51,811 nucleotides of DNA from an uncultured Verrucomicrobiota bacterium. Its GTDB lineage: Bacteria > Verrucomicrobiota > Kiritimatiellia > CAIQIC01 > Lenti-01. The stretch is from contig CALMBO010000005.1 of NCBI GenBank assembly GCA_937860055.1, positions 1 through 51,811 on the forward strand. Reading direction: 5' to 3'. This document shows, one piece after another, positions 29,826 to 37,552 of the stretch. The notes under the pieces were generated by a model that saw nothing but the letters and a program-made list of their open reading frames with translations, was not told the origin of the DNA and did not search any database. Each line of letters starts with the position of its first letter. Position 1 is the stretch's first letter. The position numbers and the translations under genes are program-made.

Positions 29826-30076
29826 TCCTTCTCCTCGAAGCGCTTGGTTCCGCGGATGGCGATGAGGAAGATGGCGGTGGTCAGGCCCGCGCCGATGCCG
29901 GCTTCGGCGATGGCGACGTCGGGGGCCTGGAGGATGTAGAACTCGATGGAGAGCAGGAGGCTGAAGGCCGCGAACGCGATGGCGGCGGCGAGCAGGTCCT
30001 TGAAGGCGATGATCAGCGCGCCGGTGACGATCAGTCCCAGCAGGATCAAGGCTTGCAGCAGAAGGAAGGGTGTCAT
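29822..30076 (-). CDS. mbhD: Membrane-bound hydrogenase subunit D (DUF4040 type)
   Basis: The protein has 84 residues with three membrane helices. AFKDLLAAAIAFAAFSLLLS near 26-45 and the acidic helix LQAPDVAIAEAGIGAGL near 52-68 match the MbhD/MrpA-C domain. The start at 30076 shares ATGA with the end of mbhC. It is part of the antiporter-like half of the complex. Confidence 0.92.
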   Translation of the reverse strand: MTPFLLLQALILLGLIVTGALIIAFKDLLAAAIAFAAFSLLLSIEFYILQAPDVAIAEAGIGAGLTTAIFLIAIRGTKRFEEKE

Positions 30077-30432
30077 GGCTGGTTGTGCTCCTCCAATCGG
30101 TCGACCACGGCCTGAACGGGTTTGTGGCCGCGGCGGTGGGCGGCGCGGGCGATGGCATGCGCAGCGGTGGCGTTGGTGATGGCCAGCACCACGACGGCGA
30201 CGGCCGCGTGCAGGGCCAGCGTCGCGTATTGACCGTCCAGCGTCTGGAAATAGGTGGCGGCGGCGTACAGGATCACCGCCAGCGAGGTGAAGATGGAGCC
30301 GAAGGTCGTGGCTTTCGTGTCCGCGTGCAGGCGGGTATAGACATCGGGGAAGCGCAGGATGCCGACGATGCCCAGCGTATTGAAGAACAGGCCGATGGCG
30401 AGGGCCGTCCAGATGAGGATGTTGAGGATCAC
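30073..30432 (-). CDS. mbhC: Membrane-bound hydrogenase subunit C (MrpG-like), GTG start
   Basis: The protein has 119 residues with three membrane helices. GIVGILRFPDVYTRLHADTKATTFG near 23-47 (cited in part) is the MrpG/MnhG signature. The start is a GTG at 30432 that overlaps the mbhB stop as GTGA, in line with the ATGA overlaps elsewhere in this operon; there is no ATG in a suitable place. The C-terminus is charged and cytoplasmic. Confidence 0.92.
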   Translation of the reverse strand: MILNILIWTALAIGLFFNTLGIVGILRFPDVYTRLHADTKATTFGSIFTSLAVILYAAATYFQTLDGQYATLALHAAVAVVVLAITNATAAHAIARAAHRRGHKPVQAVVDRLEEHNQP

Positions 30433-30683
30433 AGCTCGCCTCCCAGGTATTTGGCGATGAAGAGCGCGCCCACGTAGGACAGCAGGGCATAGACGATGGC
30501 CACATCCACGAAGACGACCTGCTTGAAGGCCGCGCCGAGGACGATCATGGAGGCCACCACGAGGGTGTTGACCGCATCCAGCGCCACGAGGCGGTCGGCC
30601 GACGTCGGCCCCTTGACCATCCGCACCATGGCCAGCAGCATCAGGGCCGCCATCGCGGAGGCCGTGAACATCCAGCAGTTCAT
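30429..30683 (-). CDS. mbhB: Membrane-bound hydrogenase subunit B (MrpF-like)
   Basis: The protein has 84 residues with three membrane helices. VKGPTSADRLVALDAVNTLVV near 23-43 (cited in part) is the MrpF signature, with the conserved Asp residues. It overlaps mbhA by four bases (ATGA) and mbhC by four (GTGA). Confidence 0.94.
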   Translation of the reverse strand: MNCWMFTASAMAALMLLAMVRMVKGPTSADRLVALDAVNTLVVASMIVLGAAFKQVVFVDVAIVYALLSYVGALFIAKYLGGEL

Positions 30684-31210
30684 TCCGCAATCCTCCTCAC
30701 CCGGGCCGGGCAGTCGAACAGGCCGAAGAGCTCGCGGGCCTCGATGGACTCGCGGGCTTCCAGACCTTCGGGGACATTGATCATATGGACGAACAAGTCG
30801 TTGGATTCCTCGTCGATGCCCACGGTCAGGGTGCCGGGGGTGAGGGTGATGGAGTTGGCCAGCAGGAGCGTGCCCATGTCCGTCTTCATGCCCGACTTGA
30901 CGCGGACGATGCCGGGGCGGATGCGGCCGGTGATGACGCGGCAGGCCACGTCGATGTTCGCCTTGGCCATTTCGAGGAAGAAGGGGCCGAGGACATAGGC
31001 GATGCCCCGGAGCCAGCGGAGCGGATTCAGGACGGCGCGCTGGCGGTTTCTGGAGAAGTAGTTGCGGGAGGCGAAGCCCACGGCGAGAGCCACGAGGGCG
31101 GCGACAAAGAGCTCCTGGGAAGACCAGAAGCGCAGGATGGAGCCCGAGCCTGCCGTCAGCAGCAGGTAGAGCGCGCCTGAGAAGAGAGCGGTTGCGATGA
31201 AAGAGAGCAT
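30680..31210 (-). CDS. mbhA: Membrane-bound hydrogenase subunit A (MrpE-like), first gene of the operon
   Basis: The protein has 176 residues with N-terminal membrane helices and a cytoplasmic C-terminal domain. LLANSITLTPGTLTVGIDEES near 115-135 (cited in part) is the MnhE/MrpE signature. The ATG at 31210 has AGGA five bases upstream. The 158-base AT-richer gap before it (31211-31368) must hold the operon promoter; TTGATT, a 16-base spacer and TACCTT on the minus strand near 31309-31336 is a weak candidate. No riboswitch-like fold was recognised there. Confidence 0.93.
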   Translation of the reverse strand: MLSFIATALFSGALYLLLTAGSGSILRFWSSQELFVAALVALAVGFASRNYFSRNRQRAVLNPLRWLRGIAYVLGPFFLEMAKANIDVACRVITGRIRPGIVRVKSGMKTDMGTLLLANSITLTPGTLTVGIDEESNDLFVHMINVPEGLEARESIEARELFGLFDCPARVRRIAE

Positions 31211-31368
31211 AATTTCCTACTATTTGGCCAAAACCGGGAAAAGGCTATCACCTCAAAATGGCCTTTGGCTATCCAAAACTTCACTAATCCGGTTTCAACG
31301 CGCAAAAGGTAAATCGTTTTACTTCCGAATCAAGCACTTTTTTCAACTTTTTGAGGGGCGGCCAATGC

Positions 31369-32673
31369 CTAGTCCCAGGTCTGGGGCTGGCCGGTGGCGG
31401 AAATCACGGCGTGCCACAGGTCGCTTTCCGGATCGATTTTCTTGCGGCCGGCCGTGGCCAGGGCGATGGGGACATGCACATACACGCTGTACCAATCGCC
31501 GATGATGAGGTCGGTCTTGCCGGCCATGGCGGCATGGACGGCGTTGCGGGCGTAGCCGTCGCAGAGGCGGGCGTCCTGCGAGTTGGCGGGGACGGAGCGG
31601 ATGACATAGGACGGATCGATGTACTTCAGGTTGACGTCGGAGCCCTTTTCCTTGAAGTAGGCCGCGATCCGGTCGCGCAGGAAGATGCCGATGTCGGCTT
31701 TCTTCCGGTTGCCGGACTTGTCGGTGCCGGCGACCTGCTCCAGGAGGTCCTGTCCGGCGCCTTCGGCGGCGACGATGACGGCGTGGTGGCGTTCGGACAT
31801 GCGGCGGTGCAGGGCGGCGAGGAACCCCTTGGGGCCGTCGAGGCGGAGGGGGACTTCGGGAACCAGCACGAAATTGACTTCCTGCGAGGCCACGGCCGCG
31901 CCGGCGGCGATGAAGCCGGAGTCTCGCCCCATGAGCTTGACGAGGCCGATGCCGTTGGGGGCGCCCTTGGATTCGCAGTGGGCGCCGTCGAGGATGGCGC
32001 GCGCCGACTCGATGGCGGAGAAATAGCCGAAGGTCTGGCGCACGAACTGGATGTCGTTGTCGATGGTCTTGGGCACGCCGACGACGGAGATGGGCAGCTT
32101 GCGGCGGGCGATTTCCTCCGCGACCTCGTGGGAGCCGCGCTGGGTGCCGTCGCCGCCGACGCAGAGGAGGATGTCGATGCCGCGGTTCACGAGGAAATCG
32201 ACCATTTCGGCGACGGGCTGCTGCCCGCGCGACGAGGAGAGGATGGTGCCGCCATCGCGGTGGATGTGGTCGACCATTTCGGTGGTGAGGACGAGGGGCG
32301 GCTCCGCCTGGAAGGTCAGCCCCTGGTAGCCGTGGCGGATGCCGAGGATTTCGCGGACGCCGTAGTTGTGGTGCAGCTCGAGGAAGGCCGACCGGATGAC
32401 GTTGTTGAGGCCGGGGCAGAGTCCGCCGCAGGTGACGATGGCGGCGCGGGTCTTGCGCGGATCGAAGAAGATCTTCTGGCGGGGGCCGGCCTTTTCGAAG
32501 AAGGTTTCGCCGTCGACCGGCGCGCCGGGCTGGATTTCCACCTGGTGGCGGACGCGGATCCTGTCCGAGATGAAATTGCCGATGCGGTCGCCGCGGATGG
32601 TGTTGAGGGCGAGGGGGGAGTCATGGAGGCATGGGCCCAGGTTCTGGATGGCGGTGTCAACAGCAGGTGCCAT
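31369..32673 (-). CDS. pfkA: Phosphofructokinase family protein, probably ATP-dependent
   Basis: The protein has 434 residues, longer than E. coli PfkA (320) and in the range of the plant- and spirochaete-type clade. It phosphorylates fructose 6-phosphate in glycolysis. Motifs: VTCGGLCPGLNNVIR near 80, GGDGTQRG near 173 and PKTIDNDI near 203. Gly in GGDG matches ATP-using enzymes (PPi-users have Asp), while Lys in PKTIDND is the variant seen in PPi-type enzymes; this mix occurs in a clade that includes ATP-users. MGRDSGFIA and the EGAGQ segment are further landmarks. No clear terminator follows. The DUF4139-like gene lies just upstream, 19 bases away. Confidence 0.9.
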   Translation of the reverse strand: MAPAVDTAIQNLGPCLHDSPLALNTIRGDRIGNFISDRIRVRHQVEIQPGAPVDGETFFEKAGPRQKIFFDPRKTRAAIVTCGGLCPGLNNVIRSAFLELHHNYGVREILGIRHGYQGLTFQAEPPLVLTTEMVDHIHRDGGTILSSSRGQQPVAEMVDFLVNRGIDILLCVGGDGTQRGSHEVAEEIARRKLPISVVGVPKTIDNDIQFVRQTFGYFSAIESARAILDGAHCESKGAPNGIGLVKLMGRDSGFIAAGAAVASQEVNFVLVPEVPLRLDGPKGFLAALHRRMSERHHAVIVAAEGAGQDLLEQVAGTDKSGNRKKADIGIFLRDRIAAYFKEKGSDVNLKYIDPSYVIRSVPANSQDARLCDGYARNAVHAAMAGKTDLIIGDWYSVYVHVPIALATAGRKKIDPESDLWHAVISATGQPQTWD

Positions 32674-32692
32674 GGGGATGCTCCGTCGGGGT

Positions 32693-33976
32693 TCAGGGTT
32701 GCGCGCGCGCCACGAGGCGCAGGCGATAGGATATGGCCTTGGTGGATTGGGGGGGAAGGGTGAGGTCGAAATGGAGGGCGCGGGTGGTCTGGGTGCAGGG
32801 GACGGAGGAGCGGACGAGGCTCCATTGCATGGGCGTGGAGGGTGCTTCGCGCACTTGGATGTGAACGGGCGAGGAAAGGTCGTTGGCCAGGGTCAGGGTG
32901 TAGTCGGCCTGCCAGGCGCCTTCGGGCAGGGGGGTTTCCTCGCCGGCTTGGCGGCTGGCCCGGACGGTGCCGACTGGGCCCATGTCGAGCTCCAAGGTTC
33001 CGGGAAGGGGGGTATGGGAGACGTGGCCGGACTGGAAGGGGGCCCCGCGCGAAGAGCCCAGGAAGAGATCGGCCTCGCCGGGGGGGAGGGGGAAGCCCAG
33101 GCCCATCGCGGCGGTATTGGGGATGAGGAGGACGCGGCGCAGCGGCAGGCCGCCCTGCGGCGTGGGCGCGGGGATTTCGGCGGAATCGCAGATGTGAGTG
33201 ATTTGCGCCGGTTTGCGCGAGACCTTGGCGAACTGGATTTCGGCCTGCCCGTTGGCGGGGATGTCCGCCTCTGTCTCCAGCGGATAGGTGGAGGGCATGG
33301 AGGGTTCGGGCGCCTGGGGCGCGAGCCAGAGGTCGGTCAGGGCGGTATCGGGGTTCAGGTCGAGCAGGCCGAAGGGCTTGGGGGGGGGCTGGAGGGAGGC
33401 ATCCGAGCCGACGAGCGAGACGCGGGCCTCCGGATAGCTCGCGGAGGTGCCGTTCTGGATGCGGAGGTAGCCGGTGAGATCGACCTGGACAGCTTCGATG
33501 GATTGCGGCCCGATGCCGCGGACGGTGACGCGGTAGAAGGCGTTCCAGTTGAAGTCCGGCAGGCGATAGGCCAGGGAGTGGCCCATGGAATGGGAAAGGG
33601 GCTCGGCGAAGAGGATTTCCAGCCGGTTGGGTGCGGGCGGGGGCGGCTCTTCCTTGCGGGGCCGCCAAACCAGCGGCCGGGTTTCATCGGCGGGCGCGGG
33701 GGGCGTTCCGGAGCCGAGCCAGCGCCATTCGCGGATGGGCCAGGGGCGGCGGACATTCCAGACCTGGAGGGTGGGGAGATCGATCTGGGCCGGTGGATTC
33801 GTCCACACGATGCGGTCGATGTCCTTCTGGCCGGAGGCGGGGAAGAACTCGCGCACCCAGGCCCATCCCTGGCCGACGGTCAGCATGGCGGGCCCGGCCT
33901 GCGCCGTTGCGGCGCAGCCCAGCAGGAGGAGGGCCAGCGGCAGGAGGCCGCGGCGCCATGGTCGGGGCGTATTCAT
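32693..33976 (-). CDS. Exported protein with DUF4139-like C-terminal region
   Basis: The protein has 427 residues. The ATG at 33976 starts an export signal (MNTPRPWRRGLLPLALLLLG-CAATAQA); both a lipobox (LLLGC) and an AQA cleavage site are present. The mature part is beta-rich: a domain near 40-150 (VLTVGQGWAWVREFFPAS-like start, then EWRWLG), a middle part (YRVTVRGIG, VDLTGYLRIQN) and a C-terminal part (PLRRVLLIPNTAAMGLGFPLPPGEADLF, then WSLVRSS and ISYRLRLVA, cited in parts) that resembles DUF4139 proteins. No enzymatic motif is visible. The open frame upstream overlaps the palindromic element and is rejected. Function unknown. Confidence 0.7.
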   Translation of the reverse strand: MNTPRPWRRGLLPLALLLLGCAATAQAGPAMLTVGQGWAWVREFFPASGQKDIDRIVWTNPPAQIDLPTLQVWNVRRPWPIREWRWLGSGTPPAPADETRPLVWRPRKEEPPPPAPNRLEILFAEPLSHSMGHSLAYRLPDFNWNAFYRVTVRGIGPQSIEAVQVDLTGYLRIQNGTSASYPEARVSLVGSDASLQPPPKPFGLLDLNPDTALTDLWLAPQAPEPSMPSTYPLETEADIPANGQAEIQFAKVSRKPAQITHICDSAEIPAPTPQGGLPLRRVLLIPNTAAMGLGFPLPPGEADLFLGSSRGAPFQSGHVSHTPLPGTLELDMGPVGTVRASRQAGEETPLPEGAWQADYTLTLANDLSSPVHIQVREAPSTPMQWSLVRSSVPCTQTTRALHFDLTLPPQSTKAISYRLRLVARAQP

Positions 33977-34039
33977 CGATGGCCGGAAGCATAGGCGGTG
34001 CGTCCTGCGGCGGCAAGGCGAGAATCCCCGCGCGGGAAG

Positions 34040-34120
34040 GCGCCGCACGGGGTGGAATTCCGGTTTTTCCACACCGTGGAAAAAAGTTTTCCACAGTGTG
34101 GAAAAAATCCCGTGCGGCGC
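34040..34120. repeat. Nested palindromic element, 81 bases
   Basis: Outer arms GCGCCGCACGGG (34040-34051) and CCCGTGCGGCGC (34109-34120) are perfect inverted repeats. Inside are two palindromes: TTTTTCCAC-ACC-GTGGAAAAA (34064-34084) and TTTTCCACA-G-TGTGGAAAA (34087-34105). The inner core is the same as the pair upstream of pheS. It lies between the ackA stop and the start of the DUF4139-like gene, both read on the minus strand. No coding capacity. Confidence 0.75.
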
Positions 34121-34140
34121 GTTGGCCGGCATGGGGGGGG

Positions 34141-35358
34141 CTATTGGCCTTCGATGATCTGCTTGGTTTCGAGGGCGATCTGGAGTTCCTCGTTCGTGGG
34201 GAGGACGAGGATATGGAGGGGGGCGCCGGCCTGCTGGATGGCGCGGGGTTCGTCCGAGCGCGCGGCGTTCTTCGCGAGATCGAGGCGGAGGCCGAGGTGG
34301 GCGAGATCCCTGCAGATGCGTTCGCGGACGGGGGCGGAGTTCTGGCCGATGCCGGCGGTGAAGACGATGGCGTCGAGGCGGGGGACGACGGCCATGTAGG
34401 CGCCGATGTATTTCTGGATGCGGTAGCAGAACATTTCGAGGGCGGTCTCGGCCTGGGCATTGCCGGCGGCGGCGGCTTCGACGACTTCGCGCATGTCGTT
34501 GACGCCGCAGACGCCCTTGAGGCCGGACTTCTTGTTGAGGGCGTTGACCATCTGGTGGATGTCCATGCCGGTCTGGTCCATGATGTATTCGAGGGCGGCG
34601 GGATCGATGTCGCCCGAGCGGGTGCCCATCATGAGGCCTTCGAGGGGGGTGACGCCCATGGTGGTGTCGGCGCATTTGCCGTTGTGGATGGCGGCCATGG
34701 AGCAGCCGTTGCCGAGATGGATGCTGATGAGGCTGGTCTGGCCGAGGGGCTTGCCGAGGAATTCGGCGGTTTCCTGGGCGATGAACTTGTGGGAGGTGCC
34801 GTGGAAGCCGTATTTGCGGAGGCGGTACTTGGTGTACCACTCGTAGGGGACGGCGTAGAGGAAGGCCTTGGGGGGCATGGTCTGGTGGAAGGCGGTGTCG
34901 AAGACGGCGACCTGGGGCGCCTGGGGGAAGAACTCCTCGGAGACCTCGATGCCCATGAGGTTGGGCGGATTGTGGAGGGGGCCGAGGGGGAAGAATTCGC
35001 GGATGGTCTGCTTGACCCTGGCGTCGACGCGGACGGTGTCGCTGTAGACTTCGCCGCAGCTCAGCACGCGGTGGCCGACGCCGTGGACCTCGGAGGCGTC
35101 GCGGATGACGCCCTTGCGGGGATCGGTGAGGAGGGCGACGACGCGGGACATGCCTTCGTGGTGGGAGGCGAGGTGCTCCTCCTCGACGAATTTCTCCTCC
35201 GTTCCGCCGGCGTACTTCTTGTGGATGACGCGGCCCTTGGGTTCGCCGATTTTTTCGACGAGGCCCGAGGCGAGGAGAGTGCAGTGATGGACGTCTTCGA
35301 GGTCCATGAGCTGGTACTTGATCGAGGAACTGCCGGCGTTGATGACGAGGATTTTCAT
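34141..35358 (-). CDS. ackA: Acetate kinase
   Basis: The protein has 405 residues, full length. It converts acetyl phosphate and ADP to acetate and ATP, the energy-yielding last step of acetate fermentation. Motifs: MKILVINAGSSSIKYQL (N-terminal phosphate loop), VGHRVLSCGE near 93 (active Arg), FDTAFHQTMP near 150, YGFHGTSHKF near 178-187 (catalytic His region), SIHLGNGCSMAAI near 207 and GTRSGDIDP near 233. A possible -10 box TATAGA lies nine bases before the ATG, with no clear -35. Phosphotransacetylase is not in the window. Fits with the hydrogenase: acetate plus H2 is a common fermentation end. Confidence 0.97.
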   Translation of the reverse strand: MKILVINAGSSSIKYQLMDLEDVHHCTLLASGLVEKIGEPKGRVIHKKYAGGTEEKFVEEEHLASHHEGMSRVVALLTDPRKGVIRDASEVHGVGHRVLSCGEVYSDTVRVDARVKQTIREFFPLGPLHNPPNLMGIEVSEEFFPQAPQVAVFDTAFHQTMPPKAFLYAVPYEWYTKYRLRKYGFHGTSHKFIAQETAEFLGKPLGQTSLISIHLGNGCSMAAIHNGKCADTTMGVTPLEGLMMGTRSGDIDPAALEYIMDQTGMDIHQMVNALNKKSGLKGVCGVNDMREVVEAAAAGNAQAETALEMFCYRIQKYIGAYMAVVPRLDAIVFTAGIGQNSAPVRERICRDLAHLGLRLDLAKNAARSDEPRAIQQAGAPLHILVLPTNEELQIALETKQIIEGQ

Positions 35359-35385
35359 GGTGCGGGATCTATAGCATGGATTCAG

Positions 35386-35421
35386 GCAAAATAAAAGAGC
35401 CGGGGTTTTGACATCCGGCTC
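35386..35421 (-). terminator. Rho-independent terminator after rpsU
   Basis: On the minus strand GAGCCGG (35421-35415) pairs with CCGGCTC (35403-35397), followed by TTTTATTTT-like sequence from the A-rich run at 35386-35396. It starts 25 bases after the rpsU stop and ends about 30 bases before ackA, so it should separate the two transcripts. Confidence 0.85.
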
Positions 35422-35445
35422 CGTGGTACCTTTGGGGACCGTGGA

Positions 35446-35643
35446 TTACAAGGCGGCCTCGCGGGTGGCGCGGCGGGCGTTGATGCGGGCGCGGGCGGCC
35501 TTGCGGCGCCGCTTCTCGCTGGGCTTTTCGAAATGCCGCTTGGCGCGGATGTCGCGCATGATGCCTTCGCGGTCCAGTTTCTTCTTTAGGCGGCGCAGGG
35601 CCTTTTCGACGGACTCGCCTTTCCTGATCTTCACTTCAGTCAT
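35446..35643 (-). CDS. rpsU: 30S ribosomal protein S21
   Basis: The protein has 65 residues. S21 is a small, very basic small-subunit protein near the anti-Shine-Dalgarno helix that helps mRNA binding at initiation. [20 protein letters not shown] near residue 4 and [19 protein letters not shown] near 30 are the family pattern. A TATAAG hexamer lies about 19 bases before the ATG but I see no good -35 box, so the promoter is uncertain. An intrinsic terminator follows. Confidence 0.96.
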   Translation of the reverse strand: MTEVKIRKGESVEKALRRLKKKLDREGIMRDIRAKRHFEKPSEKRRRKAARARINARRATREAAL

Positions 35644-35762
35644 GTGGGGGTATTCACCTGCCTTATATGTGGTTACCCGCCCCGGGGGCGGGCCGCCGGA
35701 ACGGGAGTCCGGCGGGAAAACGCGGAAAACCTAGGGGAAGGAGGGGGTGCTGTCAACTGCAA

Positions 35763-36260
35763 TCAACGGGGAGGAAGGGCGTTTTGGGGCATGACGGGGG
35801 TGCCGGGGGGGAAGACGACGGCCTCGATCTTCTTGCGGCCCCAGTTGCGGGCTTCCCGGTGGGTGTTGAAGAAGAGGTCGAGGCGCTTCTTGCCCCGGAT
35901 GTCGCCGCCGCGGTCCTCGACGACGCCATAGCCGTAGCCGGGGACGTAGATGACGGTGCCGAGGGGATAGTGGCGGGTGTCGGCGGCGAGGGTGCCGGGG
36001 TGGGCGCGCTTGCCGCTGGCGGTGATGCCGACCGCCTTGGGTTTTCCGCGGTCGCGGCCGGCGGAGACGACGGGGCGGCCCAGCTTGTTGAGCTTCCAGC
36101 TGCAGCAGGAGCCGCAGGGGCAATAGGCCGTTGTCTCGATCCGGACGACGCGGCCATAGGTGAGGCCGTCGCCGCCTGAGTCGAGGAAGAACACGGTGCA
36201 GCCGCCCAGGGCAAGCGCCATCAGGAGGGCGATGGACAGGATGAGCAATTTGCCGTGCAT
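35763..36260 (-). CDS. 3D-domain lipoprotein
   Basis: The protein has 165 residues. The start at 36260 gives MHGKLLILSIALLMALALGGC, cited in part, with lipobox ALGGC at residue 21, so it is probably a lipoprotein. The rest is a 3D (three-Asp) domain: TTAYCPCGSC near 41, GITASGKRAHPGTLAADTRHYPLGTVIYVPGYG and VVEDRGGDIRGKKRLDLFF near 110-128, cited in parts, with the three aspartates of a MltA-like/double-psi barrel. These domains cut or bind peptidoglycan, so a cell-wall role is likely. It is divergent from the phosphopantetheinyl transferase with only about 80 bases between. Confidence 0.85.
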   Translation of the reverse strand: MHGKLLILSIALLMALALGGCTVFFLDSGGDGLTYGRVVRIETTAYCPCGSCCSWKLNKLGRPVVSAGRDRGKPKAVGITASGKRAHPGTLAADTRHYPLGTVIYVPGYGYGVVEDRGGDIRGKKRLDLFFNTHREARNWGRKKIEAVVFPPGTPVMPQNALPPR

Positions 36261-36340
36261 TCTTCCGGGGAAGATGGCCCAGAACGGGACGGATGACAAA
36301 TAGATTTATCCGGCGGTCGCGATTTGGCAGGATGGGCGGC

Positions 36341-36982
36341 ATGAATCCGGGAGAGGACATTTCCTTGCAGGACTGGGCATTGCCCGGCGAGCCGTTCCGG
36401 CTGGTCGCCGTGGAGGCCGGGGCCGCGGATTGGGGCCGTTACCTGCCGGCGGACGCGCGGGCGCGCGCCGGGCGGTTTTCGGATGCGGCGGCCCGGGCGC
36501 AGGCCGGAGCGTCGGAATGGTTCAAGGCGTGCTGGCTGCCGCGCGAGCTGGGGATGGCGCAGGTGGAGTGGAAGACGGGGATGCATGGCAAGCCCCGGCT
36601 GGGGGGAGCGGGCGCGCCGTGGGGATTCAATCTTTCGCATGCGGGGGGGGTGGTCGTCGCGGCGCTGGCGAAGGGGGCGGCGATCGGGGTGGACCTGGAA
36701 TCGATGTCGCGCCAGGCGGATGCGGGGCTGCTGGGCCGGCGGGTGTTTTCGGAGAGCGAGCGGGCGCTGGCGGATGCCGGCGGGCGGGAGGCGTTCTTCA
36801 CGCTCTGGAGCCAGAAGGAAGCGTTGCTGAAGGCGATGGGGTGCGGCTGGGCCAACGGGGGCATCGTGCGGCGGACGCGGCTGGAATTGACGGGGTTCCA
36901 GGTGGAGCCGTCGACGAAGGTGAAGGTCTGGTCGCGGCGCGTGCGGGGCGGGGCCTACGCGCTGGCGGTGGCGGTGTTCTAG
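36341..36982 (+). CDS. 4'-phosphopantetheinyl transferase (Sfp type)
   Basis: The protein has 213 residues. It moves the phosphopantetheine arm of CoA onto carrier proteins of fatty acid, polyketide or peptide synthesis. HGKPRLGG near 83, FNLSHAGG near 96, GVDLESM near 115 (metal-binding Asp/Glu) and WSQKEALLKAMG near 155 (Glu/Lys) are the Sfp-family motifs. Size is between AcpS and Sfp. Start is uncertain: ATG codons at 36341, 36332 and 36293 are in frame; 36341 is preferred because the others extend into the divergent promoter region. No carrier protein gene is nearby, so the partner is unknown. Confidence 0.88.
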   Translation: MNPGEDISLQDWALPGEPFRLVAVEAGAADWGRYLPADARARAGRFSDAAARAQAGASEWFKACWLPRELGMAQVEWKTGMHGKPRLGGAGAPWGFNLSHAGGVVVAALAKGAAIGVDLESMSRQADAGLLGRRVFSESERALADAGGREAFFTLWSQKEALLKAMGCGWANGGIVRRTRLELTGFQVEPSTKVKVWSRRVRGGAYALAVAVF

Positions 36983-37021
36983 GGGGAGGCGTCCGTCCTT
37001 CCGGGCGGAACGGGGCTGGAC

Positions 37022-37480
37022 TCAGGGCTGGCGGAAAAGGAAGCCGGCAAAGCGCAGGGTGTTGGTGCCGTACAAGTCGATGGGCAGGACCTGTCCATCC
37101 TTGAGGACAAGGAATCCGCAGTCGGGGGCGAGGGAGATCTCCCCGGCGCCGACGGAATCCTGCAGGCGGGCGCCTTGCCACAGGGCGAGGAAATCCGCCG
37201 CGCCGAAATCCGGGGGACGGTTGATGGGTTTGGCACGGAACACGGCTTCGGCGATCTGCTCCGCGGGAATGGCGTCTGCCGGCGTGACGGGCGGAGTGGC
37301 GCGCCGGGCGAGCAGGCGGACGATCTCGCGATGTTCGGCGGAGGCGAAGGCGGGTTCCGCGCGGGCCGGGGGGATCCGCCGGACATAGGAAGCGTGGCGG
37401 GCGTCGTTTTGGATGAACTCGGCCGCGGCGCACGCCTGCGCAGCGCCGAGGAGGACGAGGCAGGACAGGGATTTGTTCAT
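37022..37480 (-). CDS. Small exported protein, function unknown
   Basis: The protein has 152 residues. The N-terminus MNKSLSCLVLLGAAQACAAAEF is a signal peptide (cited in part; cleavage probably near AAA-E). The mature part has an Arg/Ala-rich helical stretch near 50-85 and a short beta-rich end (SLAPDCGFLVLKDGQVLPIDL). I recognise no domain. It follows the VWA gene by 72 bases on the same strand and is the last gene of the envelope operon, so it may be a periplasmic accessory of that system. Confidence 0.65.
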   Translation of the reverse strand: MNKSLSCLVLLGAAQACAAAEFIQNDARHASYVRRIPPARAEPAFASAEHREIVRLLARRATPPVTPADAIPAEQIAEAVFRAKPINRPPDFGAADFLALWQGARLQDSVGAGEISLAPDCGFLVLKDGQVLPIDLYGTNTLRFAGFLFRQP

Positions 37481-37552
37481 GGCTTCCAGTTTGAGGGGGA
37501 GGACCGGATCGATCGGCGGACAGACGATGGCGAGGGCGGCGAGTCCGAGAGA

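Noticed and set aside
27151..31210. Reading the MrpB-G homologues as a stand-alone Na+/H+ antiporter operon
   Set aside because: MrpA is split into small mbhD/mbhE genes and the set runs without a break into mbhI-N, as in Mbh.
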